From: Rhodospirillales bacterium 47_12_T64 | GTDB lineage: Bacteria > Pseudomonadota > Alphaproteobacteria > Kiloniellales > Kiloniellaceae | Assembly (NCBI GenBank): GCA_002162915.1 | Contig: MABB01000076.1 | Coordinates: 1 to 9,391, forward strand | DNA: 9,391 nucleotides | Direction: 5' to 3' | Shown: in pieces, positions 1 through 5,896 of the stretch | Numbering within the stretch: the stretch's first letter is position 1 | Layout: each line of letters opens with the position of its first letter | Made by a program: the position numbers and the translations under genes | Notes under the pieces: generated by a model | What the model saw: the letters and a program-made list of their open reading frames with translations, nothing else | The model's database searches: none | What the model was told of the DNA's origin: nothing

Positions 1-15
1 GTTTTCATTTGCCAT
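1..15 (-). CDS. Start of a small gene downstream of cydB (partial, runs off the window)
   Basis: An ATG on the minus strand at 15-13 opens MANEN and then leaves the window. A GAGGGG ribosome binding site lies about 9 nt upstream in the duplicated cydB tail. The same start occurs at 87-85 in the other copy, where it overlaps the cydB stop as TAATG, but there the frame closes after 14 codons (TAA at 45-43) because the sequence re-enters the repeat. Operons for bd oxidases, especially the CIO type, often end with a short single-helix protein (CydX-like or DUF2474). That identity is inferred here from position only, since just five codons are visible. Confidence 0.35.
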
Positions 16-144
16 TAGTGATACCCCTCTGATGGATCAACCTTACCCCTGAATACCCAATAGGCATAGGCGGTTTTCATTTGCCATTAGTGATACCCCT
101 CTGATGGATCAACCTTACCCCTGAATACCCAATAGGCATAGGCG
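1..144. repeat. Perfect 72-bp tandem duplication (two copies)
   Basis: Bases 1-72 and 73-144 are identical, and the sequence diverges shortly after the second copy (gtttt after copy one, gtgta after copy two). Read on the minus strand, the unit carries the last codons of cydB, its TAA stop, an overlapping ATG and the first codons of a following small gene. The unit is 24 codons long. cydB itself is complete in the copy next to it. The window begins exactly at the first base of a copy, so more copies to the left are possible, and so is an assembly artefact at a contig end. Confidence 0.95.
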
Positions 145-1091
145 GTGTAGGCTAGAATAAGTGGAATCAATATCGCTGACCCAACCAAAAGAAAGCTGAG
201 GCTTTCATCCGGCGCAGCTGCCTGCCAAATGGTCAGACTTGGCGGCACCATATAGGGAAAGAAGCTGATCCCAAGGCCAACATAGGCCAACACAAAAAGC
301 ATCAAGGCACTAACAAACGGCTGCCAGTCGCGGCGTTGCCTCAACCCTCTAAGCAGGAACCAGGCCGTGCCACAGACAAGAATTGGCACTGGAGCTGTAT
401 AAAAGATTTGGGGGATAGAAAACCAGCGCCCCATGAAAACCGGATTGAGAAAGGGCGTCCAAAGACTAACGGCACCAATCAACAACAACATGCCCCACAG
501 AGCGGGTTTCGCAACGGCATAGGCCTTATCCTGGACAGGGCCTAACGTTTTCAAAATAAGCCACGTTGATCCCAACAGAACATAACCAATAACCACAGAC
601 AGGCCCGTCAGTAAGGAAAACGGCGTCAACCAGTTCCACCAACCTCCAGCATAAGCGCGATCGACAATAGGTATCCCCTGTACCAAGGCTCCTAAAGCAA
701 TGCCTTGGCAAAGAGCCGCTGCTAGAGATCCGGCAAAGAAAGCAAAATCCCATTTCCCTTGAGAATTAATACTGCGCCATCTGTATTCAAAGGCAACACC
801 TCGGAAAACAAGACCGAGGAACATAATGGTCAAAGGGGCATAGAGTGCAGGAAGTACCACTGCATAGGCGAGTGGAAAAACCGCAAACAGGCCCCCACCA
901 CCGAGGACAAGCCAGGTTTCATTGCCATCCCAAACAGGGGCGATTGTATTCATCGCATAATCACGTTCACCCCCTTTGTTAAAGTAGGGAAACAAAATGC
1001 CAATACCGAGATCAAAACCATCCAGAAGCACATAGGCCAAAACAGCAAAGGCAATCAAAAGAGACCAGATTAACGGAAGATCAAATATCAT
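87..1091 (-). CDS. cydB: Cytochrome bd-type quinol oxidase subunit II
   Basis: This is the second membrane subunit of cytochrome bd oxidase, which oxidises quinol and reduces O2 to water in the inner membrane without pumping protons. The 334-residue protein begins with a helix containing LLDGFDLGIG (about 22-31), followed by the conserved MNTIAPVWDGNETWLV segment (47-62) and FRGVAFEYR, all typical of CydB. Hydrophobic segments continue to the end, consistent with eight or nine transmembrane helices. The tail YWVFRGKVDPSEGYH is usual for CIO-type subunits. Its ATG overlaps the cydA stop by 4 nt (ATGA), so the two are translationally coupled. The 3' end lies inside the 72-bp duplication, but the reading frame is intact. 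Confidence 0.97.
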   Translation of the reverse strand: MIFDLPLIWSLLIAFAVLAYVLLDGFDLGIGILFPYFNKGGERDYAMNTIAPVWDGNETWLVLGGGGLFAVFPLAYAVVLPALYAPLTIMFLGLVFRGVAFEYRWRSINSQGKWDFAFFAGSLAAALCQGIALGALVQGIPIVDRAYAGGWWNWLTPFSLLTGLSVVIGYVLLGSTWLILKTLGPVQDKAYAVAKPALWGMLLLIGAVSLWTPFLNPVFMGRWFSIPQIFYTAPVPILVCGTAWFLLRGLRQRRDWQPFVSALMLFVLAYVGLGISFFPYMVPPSLTIWQAAAPDESLSFLLVGSAILIPLILAYTAYAYWVFRGKVDPSEGYH

Positions 1092-2509
1092 TTTCTCTCT
1101 CCTTCTTGATCTGTTGAACCCTGTAATAATGTCGCCACTGGAGAGAACCCGGCTGAGCGAATTGGCATATCCGTTATAAGTTCGGTCACTTCAGAATCAG
1201 GCGTTCGTCTCATCAATCGTAAAATATAAACCAGACCGATGCCGAAAACCGTAAAATAGACAACGACAAAAGCCAGAAGAGAGATCGCAACAGCTGGCGC
1301 ATCTATCGGCGAAATTGAATCCGCCGTTCGCAGTAATCCATAAACTGTGTAGGGCTGCCGCCCGACTTCCGTGGTGATCCAGCCCGCAAGTAACGCAACA
1401 AAACCCGTTGGGCCCATCAAGATTGCAAACCGAAGCATCAACAGCGTATCAAACAGCCTGCCTTGCAGCCGCCGGATCAAGCTCCAGCCCCCCAAAGCAA
1501 CCATCAAGAAACCCAACCCCACCATAATTCGAAATGACCAGAAGATAATGGACACGTTAGGCCTGTCTTCCCTGGCCCATTCTTTTAAACCCCTGATCTC
1601 TCCTTCCAGATCATGAGTCAGGATAAGGCTGCCAAGTTTTGGGATCTCGAGCGCATAGTGTACCTTTTCATCCTCCATGTCCGGAATACCAAACAGGATC
1701 AGGGGCGCGCCCTTTCGAGTATCAAAGTGCCCCTCCATCGCGGCGATCTTGGCTGGCTGGTACTCCAATGTGTTCAAACCATGAAAATCACCCGCCACGA
1801 TCTGAATTGGCGCAACAATAACAGCCATCCACATTGCCATCGAAAACATGATCCGCGCGGCCTGGTTGTCTTTATCACGAAACAGATGCCATGCAGATAC
1901 ACCTCCCACAACAAAGGCCGTTGTGAGATAAGCCGCCAGTACCATGTGTACTAATCGATAGGGGAAAGAGGGATTGAACACAGCCGCAAACCAATCCACA
2001 GGAACAAACTGTCCGACATCATTTATTCCGTATCCGGCAGGCGTTTGCATCCAGGAGTTCACAGACAGTATCCAGAATGCGGAAAACAGCGTTCCCACGG
2101 CCACCATCAAAGTTGCGAAAAAATGCAATTTTTTCCCAACTTTGTTCATGCCAAACAGCATAACCCCGAGAAACCCTGCTTCGAGAAAGAAAGCGGACAG
2201 CACTTCGTATCCCATCAAGGGACCCAGTATCGGCCCCGTCTTGTCCGAGAATACGCTCCAATTCGTGCCGAACTGGTAGCTCATCACAATGCCCGATACG
2301 ACCCCCATGCCAAACACGACGGCGAAAATCTTCAGCCAATAGCGGAAGATTTGAAGATAGACCTCGCGCCCCGTCCACAACCATAGCCCTTCAAGGACCG
2401 CAAGATAACTTGCCAGACCAATAGAAAATGCGGGAAAGATAATGTGGAACGAAATCGTGAATGCAAACTGCAGACGGGCAAGAAATGCTGCGTCAAAGAA
2501 CTCGGCCAT
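1088..2509 (-). CDS. cydA: Cytochrome bd-type quinol oxidase subunit I, CIO-like (short Q-loop)
   Basis: This is the haem-carrying subunit of the bd oxidase. From the ATG at 2509 it has 473 residues. By comparison with E. coli CydA, His22 is the high-spin haem ligand, His188 and Met329 (in FRIMVG) are the b558 ligands, and Glu102 and Glu110 (YEVLSAFFLE) line the proton path. The quinol loop holds QPAKIAAMEG (251-260), with the expected Lys and Glu. The protein is shorter than E. coli CydA (about 520 residues), and GRQPY replaces GRQPW, followed by TVYGLLRTADS. Both point to the short-Q-loop, cyanide-insensitive oxidase branch, so cioA is an alternative name. An in-frame TTG two codons upstream (2515) is possible, but ATG fits a GGTGG binding site with 7-nt spacing. 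Confidence 0.95.
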   Translation of the reverse strand: MAEFFDAAFLARLQFAFTISFHIIFPAFSIGLASYLAVLEGLWLWTGREVYLQIFRYWLKIFAVVFGMGVVSGIVMSYQFGTNWSVFSDKTGPILGPLMGYEVLSAFFLEAGFLGVMLFGMNKVGKKLHFFATLMVAVGTLFSAFWILSVNSWMQTPAGYGINDVGQFVPVDWFAAVFNPSFPYRLVHMVLAAYLTTAFVVGGVSAWHLFRDKDNQAARIMFSMAMWMAVIVAPIQIVAGDFHGLNTLEYQPAKIAAMEGHFDTRKGAPLILFGIPDMEDEKVHYALEIPKLGSLILTHDLEGEIRGLKEWAREDRPNVSIIFWSFRIMVGLGFLMVALGGWSLIRRLQGRLFDTLLMLRFAILMGPTGFVALLAGWITTEVGRQPYTVYGLLRTADSISPIDAPAVAISLLAFVVVYFTVFGIGLVYILRLMRRTPDSEVTELITDMPIRSAGFSPVATLLQGSTDQEGERK

Positions 2510-2517
2510 ATCCAAAC

Positions 2518-2534
2518 CACCGTTTCAAACGGTG
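2518..2534. promoter_or_regulatory. 17-bp palindrome over the cydA ribosome binding site
   Basis: CACCGTTTCAAACGGTG has two perfect 8-base arms around one central base, and ends 8 nt before the cydA ATG. On the mRNA it would fold as a 7-bp hairpin with a 3-nt loop. The right arm contains most of the GGTGG Shine-Dalgarno, so the hairpin could mask ribosome binding. It could equally be a DNA operator. The symmetry is seen; the function is inferred. Confidence 0.5.
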
Positions 2535-2558
2535 TCCTCAGCTGTTGCTTTGATGAAT

Positions 2559-2587
2559 ATTGTCACGCCAAATCAGACAGATGGCAA
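2559..2587 (-). promoter_or_regulatory. Candidate cydA promoter
   Basis: On the minus strand, TTGCCA (2587-2582; 5 of 6 to TTGACA) and GACAAT (2564-2559; 4 of 6 to TATAAT) are separated by 17 bp. This predicts a transcript start near 2552 and a leader of roughly 43 nt that includes the 17-bp palindrome. The position before an otherwise promoterless operon supports it, but the -10 is weak. Confidence 0.4.
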
Positions 2588-2590
2588 GAA

Positions 2591-2625
2591 TACTAACTGA
2601 CGCGAATTGTCTCACACAGTTAGTA
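2591..2625. promoter_or_regulatory. Long inverted repeat upstream of the cydA -35 box
   Basis: TACTAACTG (2591-2599) is repeated in perfect inversion as CAGTTAGTA (2617-2625) around a 17-bp spacer, which itself has partial symmetry. The element is centred near -56 relative to the predicted cydA start and lies just upstream of the -35, a position typical of an activator site. It has no T run and does not look like a terminator. No known operator consensus was recognised. Confidence 0.45.
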
Positions 2626-2653
2626 GGGATATTAATTTTCGGTCATTACCCAC

Positions 2654-2680
2654 AAAAAAACGCCCGGTTTTATTCCGGGC
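2654..2680 (-). terminator. Intrinsic terminator of the ArsR-metF-MetH-like operon
   Basis: Read on the minus strand, GCCCGG and CCGGGC form a 6-bp GC-only stem around AATAAAA, followed by G and seven T. It lies about 50 bp after the stop of the MetH-like gene and before the cydA promoter, so it separates the two minus-strand operons. The promoter-proximal arm is duplicated (2675-2706), which offers a second pairing register. Confidence 0.85.
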
Positions 2681-2706
2681 ATTCTCTTTTCCGGGCATTC
2701 TCTTTT
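2675..2706. repeat. 16-bp tandem duplication at the terminator
   Basis: CCGGGCATTCTCTTTT occurs twice without a gap (2675-2690 and 2691-2706). Each copy contains the CCGGGC that forms the upstream (5') arm of the terminator on the minus-strand transcript. It looks like a slippage or small tandem duplication event. Confidence 0.95.
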
Positions 2707-2731
2707 CAAGATTATCCTGCAACGTAGAAGT

Positions 2732-3574
2732 TCAGTTCACGGAAACGGCTGAATAATCGTTCCAGCTTGAGACCGGGATGATTTCTTCACGCGGCGAAAC
2801 ATTAGGTCTCGTAACAGGACGGTAGCCATCCGCAGCTTTTTTACGAAGGGCGCGATCAATTCTAGCCGTTTCGCCAGCTGTTCTCCCGCCATGTACAAGA
2901 ATCTTTTGGCCAACCTGATGCACTGGGAAGCCCGCTTTTATGGTTTCACTGTTTTCAACATAACAAACACCGTCAACCAGATCTGATACCGTATCGTCAG
3001 TAAAATCGTGATCGGCTGAATATTCGAGAAGTAGCGGCACGGAAGATCCGAGTTCAAGTAAAGCCTGACGGGCGGATGCCAACTGTGCACGTGCTTGTTC
3101 AAGGCTGGAAGCAGGCTTGAAACACAAGGCATCGACGCCACCGGAAACAAGCCCTTGAATCTGAATATAGGCCCCATGGCGAAGTTCGTTATTGCCACCC
3201 TCTGCAGAGGATTGATCTGCCACACCAATGACAAAGCGTCTGCGATCTCCACCTGGAAGCGAATCAACAGCCTGGCAGGCCGCTTCCGCCGCAAGATGAT
3301 TGATAATAAAGGCCTCTTCTCTCATGCCATGTTTGTCCAAAGCATCAGGGGAGGCCCCTTTCGTATGTGTTCGAATAACGTCAGCACCAGCCTCGAGATA
3401 GCTTTTGTGAATATCGACAATAACATCAGGCCGGGAAATATTCAGAGCAGCAATGCATTCCGCATGACCAAAAGTGGCCCGATTAAGATCAACGTTCAAT
3501 TCCGCAAGCGCAGGTGTTATATCGCCGTCGGCAAGAAGTACGCGAGAGTTCAAAGCATCGATAAAGTTACGCAT
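2732..3574 (-). CDS. Divergent MetH homocysteine-binding-domain homologue lacking zinc ligands
   Basis: This 280-residue soluble protein follows metF. Residues 45-150 resemble the N-terminal barrel of cobalamin-dependent methionine synthase: SRPDVIVDIHKSYLEAGADVI (48-67) and IQGLVSGGVDAL (139-150) match the family well. The active-site positions do not. The N-terminal DGAMGT motif reads DGDITP (16-21), TNTF reads THTK (69-72), the homocysteine-contacting ET reads KP (CFKP, 151-154), and GGCCGT, holding two of the three zinc cysteines, reads GGRTAG (229-234). The stretch before it is about 50 residues shorter than in MetH, removing the usual NC loop; Cys204 is the only candidate left. The ATG overlaps the metF stop by one base (TAATG) with a strong AGGAAG site. 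It could be an inactive paralogue, a different barrel enzyme or a binding partner. The frame is intact, so it is not an obvious pseudogene. Confidence 0.8.
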   Translation of the reverse strand: MRNFIDALNSRVLLADGDITPALAELNVDLNRATFGHAECIAALNISRPDVIVDIHKSYLEAGADVIRTHTKGASPDALDKHGMREEAFIINHLAAEAACQAVDSLPGGDRRRFVIGVADQSSAEGGNNELRHGAYIQIQGLVSGGVDALCFKPASSLEQARAQLASARQALLELGSSVPLLLEYSADHDFTDDTVSDLVDGVCYVENSETIKAGFPVHQVGQKILVHGGRTAGETARIDRALRKKAADGYRPVTRPNVSPREEIIPVSSWNDYSAVSVN

Positions 3575-4437
3575 TATGCTGCTTCCTTCTGTTCGGTCTG
3601 TAGTGCCAACAAACGGCAGACAGCTTCGGTTAATGGCGAACGATTAAGAGTATAAAAGTGGAAGGCATCAACACCGCCCTCTATAAGTTCACGGCAGAGA
3701 TCAAGACAGAGAGATACCGCCACAGCCGCAGAAGTTTCTGCGCTATCTTCCAATCCCTCAAAAGCCTTGCTCACCCAGTCGGGAATGGTTGCGCCGCACC
3801 GATCGGCAAAACGCTTGATCTGTGCGATATTATTGATCGGTAAAATTCCAGGGATGATCGGAATAGTAATCCCCGCCTTACGTGCTGCATCAACAAAGCT
3901 AAAATAACTGTCTGCTTCGAAAAAGAACTGCGTTATTGCAGTGGTAGCACCAGCGTCCTGTTTGCGTTTTAAGAACTCAAGATCATCGGCCAAGGATCGG
4001 CTGTCAGGGTGCGGATCAGGGTAGGCAGCAACAGCGATTTCAAAATCACCAAGCTCTCTTAAGGCCGCAATTAATTCTACCGAATCTTGAAAACCATCCG
4101 GGTGAGGAACAAAAGCTTCACCTGGAACCGCTCCATCGCCGCGTAGGGCAACCAGACGCTTGATACCCCGTTCTTGCCAGGATTTTACAGTATCCCGGAT
4201 TTCCTGACGTGAGGCGCCTGCCAGGGTAATATGAGCCGCAAGCGTTAAATCACTATCTTCTGATAACTTGCTAATCAACTCATTTGATTTTTGCTGACCC
4301 GAGCCACCCGCACCATAGGTTACAGAATAGTATTTCGGATCAAATCCCTTCAGGCGTTCTACTGCCCGTCCTAAATTATCAAAGCCATTTGCCGTTGTCG
4401 GCGGAAATAGCTCAAAACTGATATCAGGTCTTTTCAT
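3574..4437 (-). CDS. metF: 5,10-methylenetetrahydrofolate reductase
   Basis: This FAD-dependent enzyme reduces methylenetetrahydrofolate to methyltetrahydrofolate, the methyl donor for methionine synthesis, in the cytosol. The 287 residues cover the whole family barrel. Visible landmarks are SFELFPP (7-13), with the catalytic Glu9, VTYGAGGS (39-46), ALRGD (97-101), with the flavin-contacting Asp, AAYPDPHP (137-144), ITQFFF (168-173), IPGILPI (195-201) and FYTLNR (261-266). Its ATG is 3 nt after the stop of the ArsR-methyltransferase gene, with GGAG about 7 nt upstream inside that gene's end, and its stop overlaps the next start. Operon membership with an ArsR-type regulator suggests control by methionine-cycle metabolites. 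Confidence 0.97.
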   Translation of the reverse strand: MKRPDISFELFPPTTANGFDNLGRAVERLKGFDPKYYSVTYGAGGSGQQKSNELISKLSEDSDLTLAAHITLAGASRQEIRDTVKSWQERGIKRLVALRGDGAVPGEAFVPHPDGFQDSVELIAALRELGDFEIAVAAYPDPHPDSRSLADDLEFLKRKQDAGATTAITQFFFEADSYFSFVDAARKAGITIPIIPGILPINNIAQIKRFADRCGATIPDWVSKAFEGLEDSAETSAAVAVSLCLDLCRELIEGGVDAFHFYTLNRSPLTEAVCRLLALQTEQKEAA

Positions 4438-4440
4438 TTT

Positions 4441-5379
4441 TTACTCCGTTTCAGGATCGCGACGCGCTGTCCAAATACAGACTGTCAGCGGATCTCCGGG
4501 AAGATGTTCTGGCTTGGAAAGACTAAGCCCTGCCTCGGCACAAAACTCTTCAATTTGTAAATCATCAAAGCCCAACCAATGATGCGCATGATCATCACGT
4601 AGGCTATCCATACGGTGGGGCGCGAAATCCACCAAAATCAAACGGCCGCCGGGCTTGATAACGCGGGCAGCTTCGCGCAGACACATTCGTGGATCCAAGG
4701 CGTAGTGAAGAACCATATTGAGACAGACCGCATCAAAGCGGGCATTTCCAAAGGGGATCTGATACATGTCACCCTGCCGCACCTGACAGTTATTCAATCT
4801 GGCACGATCAATATTATTTCGGGCAATCGCTAACATTTCGCGAGAGATATCAAGGCCAACAATAGAGCCGACGTCTTTTGATACCAGTTCAAGAACACGG
4901 CCGGTGCCGGTACCAACATCGAGTAACTGGCCAACTGGCTCTTCAAGAAGTTTGTTTTGAAAAGCCGCTTCAATCAGAGCCGTATCAATATGCAAAGATC
5001 TGATTTCATGCCAATCAGAGGCATTTTTGCGAAAATACTCCTGCGCCTTACGAGCGCGCTCCGCTTTGATATCTTCCAGGCGCTGAAAGTCCAGCGCCAG
5101 TTTGGGATCTTCAAGCGGTATCAAATCAATCACCAAACGGGCTAGTTCCGAACAGGGCTGGTTGTCGGATAGGCGAAAGTAAGCCCAGTTCCCTTCCTGG
5201 TGTCGCTCCAGAAGACCTGCTTCCATAAGAAGCTTCAGGTGACGAGAAACACGTGGCTGGCTCTGCCCAAGTATCTGTACAAGCTCACTGACAGTTAATT
5301 CAGCGTGCGCACAAAGGCCCAATACCCGGAGACGGGTTGGTTCTGCAATAGACTGTAGACCTTTTAACAATACTTCCAC
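4441..5379 (-). CDS. ArsR-family regulator fused to a SAM-dependent methyltransferase
   Basis: The 312-residue protein has two domains. Residues 1-95 form an ArsR-type winged helix: AEPTRLRVLGLC, then the helix-turn-helix LTVSELVQILGQSQPRVSRHL (28-48) and a GNWAYFRL wing (63-70). No ArsR-type metal-binding cysteine motif (ELCVCDL) is present. Residues 105-305 form a class I methyltransferase fold: LDVGTGTG (153-160) for SAM binding, acidic Asp177 in VGLDIS, GDMYQIPF (203-210), and the post-motif RVIKPGGRLILVD (239-251). SahR-type ArsR regulators of methionine genes sense S-adenosylhomocysteine, and a methyltransferase-like domain would suit such sensing; this link is inferred. It starts with GTG behind AAGGAG at 7-nt spacing and heads the metF operon. 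Whether it methylates anything is unknown. Confidence 0.9.
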   Translation of the reverse strand: MEVLLKGLQSIAEPTRLRVLGLCAHAELTVSELVQILGQSQPRVSRHLKLLMEAGLLERHQEGNWAYFRLSDNQPCSELARLVIDLIPLEDPKLALDFQRLEDIKAERARKAQEYFRKNASDWHEIRSLHIDTALIEAAFQNKLLEEPVGQLLDVGTGTGRVLELVSKDVGSIVGLDISREMLAIARNNIDRARLNNCQVRQGDMYQIPFGNARFDAVCLNMVLHYALDPRMCLREAARVIKPGGRLILVDFAPHRMDSLRDDHAHHWLGFDDLQIEEFCAEAGLSLSKPEHLPGDPLTVCIWTARRDPETE

Positions 5380-5423
5380 GATGGATCTCCTTTAGGCGTT
5401 TATTGATCGCCTCAATTGACATA

Positions 5424-5451
5424 ACAATATCTTTATATCGTAATTTAGCAA
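5424..5451 (-). promoter_or_regulatory. Candidate promoter and operator of the ArsR-metF operon
   Basis: An imperfect dyad, ACAATAT-CTTT-ATATCGT (5424-5441, 6 of 7 arm pairs), overlaps a minus-strand promoter made of TTGCTA (5451-5446), a 16-bp spacer and TATTGT (5429-5424). The start would fall near 5417, giving a short leader with the AAGGAG site at about 5386-5391. Dyads of this size over the -10 are typical of ArsR repressors, and the adjacent gene encodes one, so autoregulation is likely. Confidence 0.5.
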
Positions 5452-5650
5452 GAGAAAAAACATCTCATAACCGTCTAACTTCCCTCAAATTACGACAATG
5501 AAAATTGTATCTTACTGATATAATTCATATTTTTAACAATCTCATAAGTACAATTATTCGAAATTAGCAAAGAATCCCAGAAAAATCAGAAATCACCGTT
5601 TCGCCACATTTACGACCAAGTCCCTTCGCAATTCAGTCCTATCTTTAAAA

Positions 5651-5758
5651 TCGTAGAGAGCTTCCCCTCTCTACGAGAGATCCTGAAGATCTCCACATAC
5701 CCCAAAGCTGGACTCTAGCGGCTGCCGGATACCCGACTGGCAGCCGCATCCTTTTTTT
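5651..5758 (+). ncRNA. Predicted three-hairpin small RNA
   Basis: Three hairpins lie in series. The first (5651-5676) has a perfect 10-bp stem, TCGTAGAGAG with CTCTCTACGA, and a pyrimidine loop CTTCCC. The second (5677-5693) has a 6-bp stem, GAGATC with GATCTC, and loop CTGAA. The third (5718-5747) has a perfect 9-bp stem, GCGGCTGCC with GGCAGCCGC, followed within a few bases by seven T, a textbook Rho-independent end. A TATCTT -10-like box at 5640-5645 would start transcription near 5651, exactly at hairpin one; no good -35 was seen. A loop rich in C could pair with purine-rich ribosome binding sites, as in several alphaproteobacterial trans-acting RNAs, but no named family was recognised. 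Read the other way, the stems lack a comparable T run in the right place. Confidence 0.65.
5718..5758 (+). terminator. Strong intrinsic terminator (3' end of the predicted sRNA)
   Basis: A perfect 9-bp GC-rich stem (5718-5726 with 5739-5747) with a 12-base loop is followed by ATCC and seven T (5752-5758). No protein gene on this strand precedes it, which is the main argument for an RNA gene upstream. Confidence 0.85.
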
Positions 5759-5772
5759 GGACTCCCGAATTC

Positions 5773-5820
5773 CCCCTGCGTCATAAGGAAACACCCAATT
5801 GGCGGCAGGGGTCTTTTTTT
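5773..5820 (+). terminator. Second terminator-like hairpin
   Basis: CCCCTGC (5773-5779) pairs with GCAGGGG (5805-5811) around a 25-base loop, followed by TC and seven T (5814-5820). It lies 14 bases after the sRNA T run. It may back up the first terminator or end a second short RNA. The large loop makes it weaker than the first. Confidence 0.6.
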
Positions 5821-5896
5821 GTTATACGCAACCTCAACAATTCGGCATGATGGTTTTTTATGATCCATCCCGGTTAATGAGATAAAGGGTGAGAGT

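Larger units (their letters stand above)
5380..5896. other. 517-bp divergent intergenic region
   Basis: This region separates the minus-strand methionine operon from the plus-strand ccm cluster. Bases 5380-5451 hold the promoter and operator of the former. Bases 5452-5640 are AT-rich, with no convincing ORF or structure. Bases 5651-5758 form the predicted small RNA, 5773-5820 a second terminator-like hairpin, and 5821-5896 the leader of ccmA. A 96-codon minus-strand frame at 5671-5961 crosses the hairpins and was not accepted as a gene. Confidence 0.8.

Noticed and set aside
43..87. 14-codon ORF opening at the cydB stop
   Set aside because: It is produced by the repeat junction: the start belongs to the next gene, but the rest reads the cydB tail out of frame, so it is not an independent gene.
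1371..2386. Several plus-strand frames across cydA
   Set aside because: They lie antisense to a well-conserved gene and have no family-like content or good ribosome binding sites.
2549..2562. FNR/Anr-like box TTGATGAATATTGT upstream of cydA
   Set aside because: Only the first half-site matches; the second half has 2 of 5 expected bases.
2938..3294. 118-codon minus-strand frame inside the MetH-like gene
   Set aside because: It is out of frame with a gene that matches a known family, and its composition is that of a shifted reading; it does not restore the missing zinc motif, so a simple frameshift is not supported.
5799..5827. TTGGCG and TTATAC as a ccmA promoter
   Set aside because: Both boxes match poorly and lie within the second terminator's arm and T run; it is kept only as a possibility.
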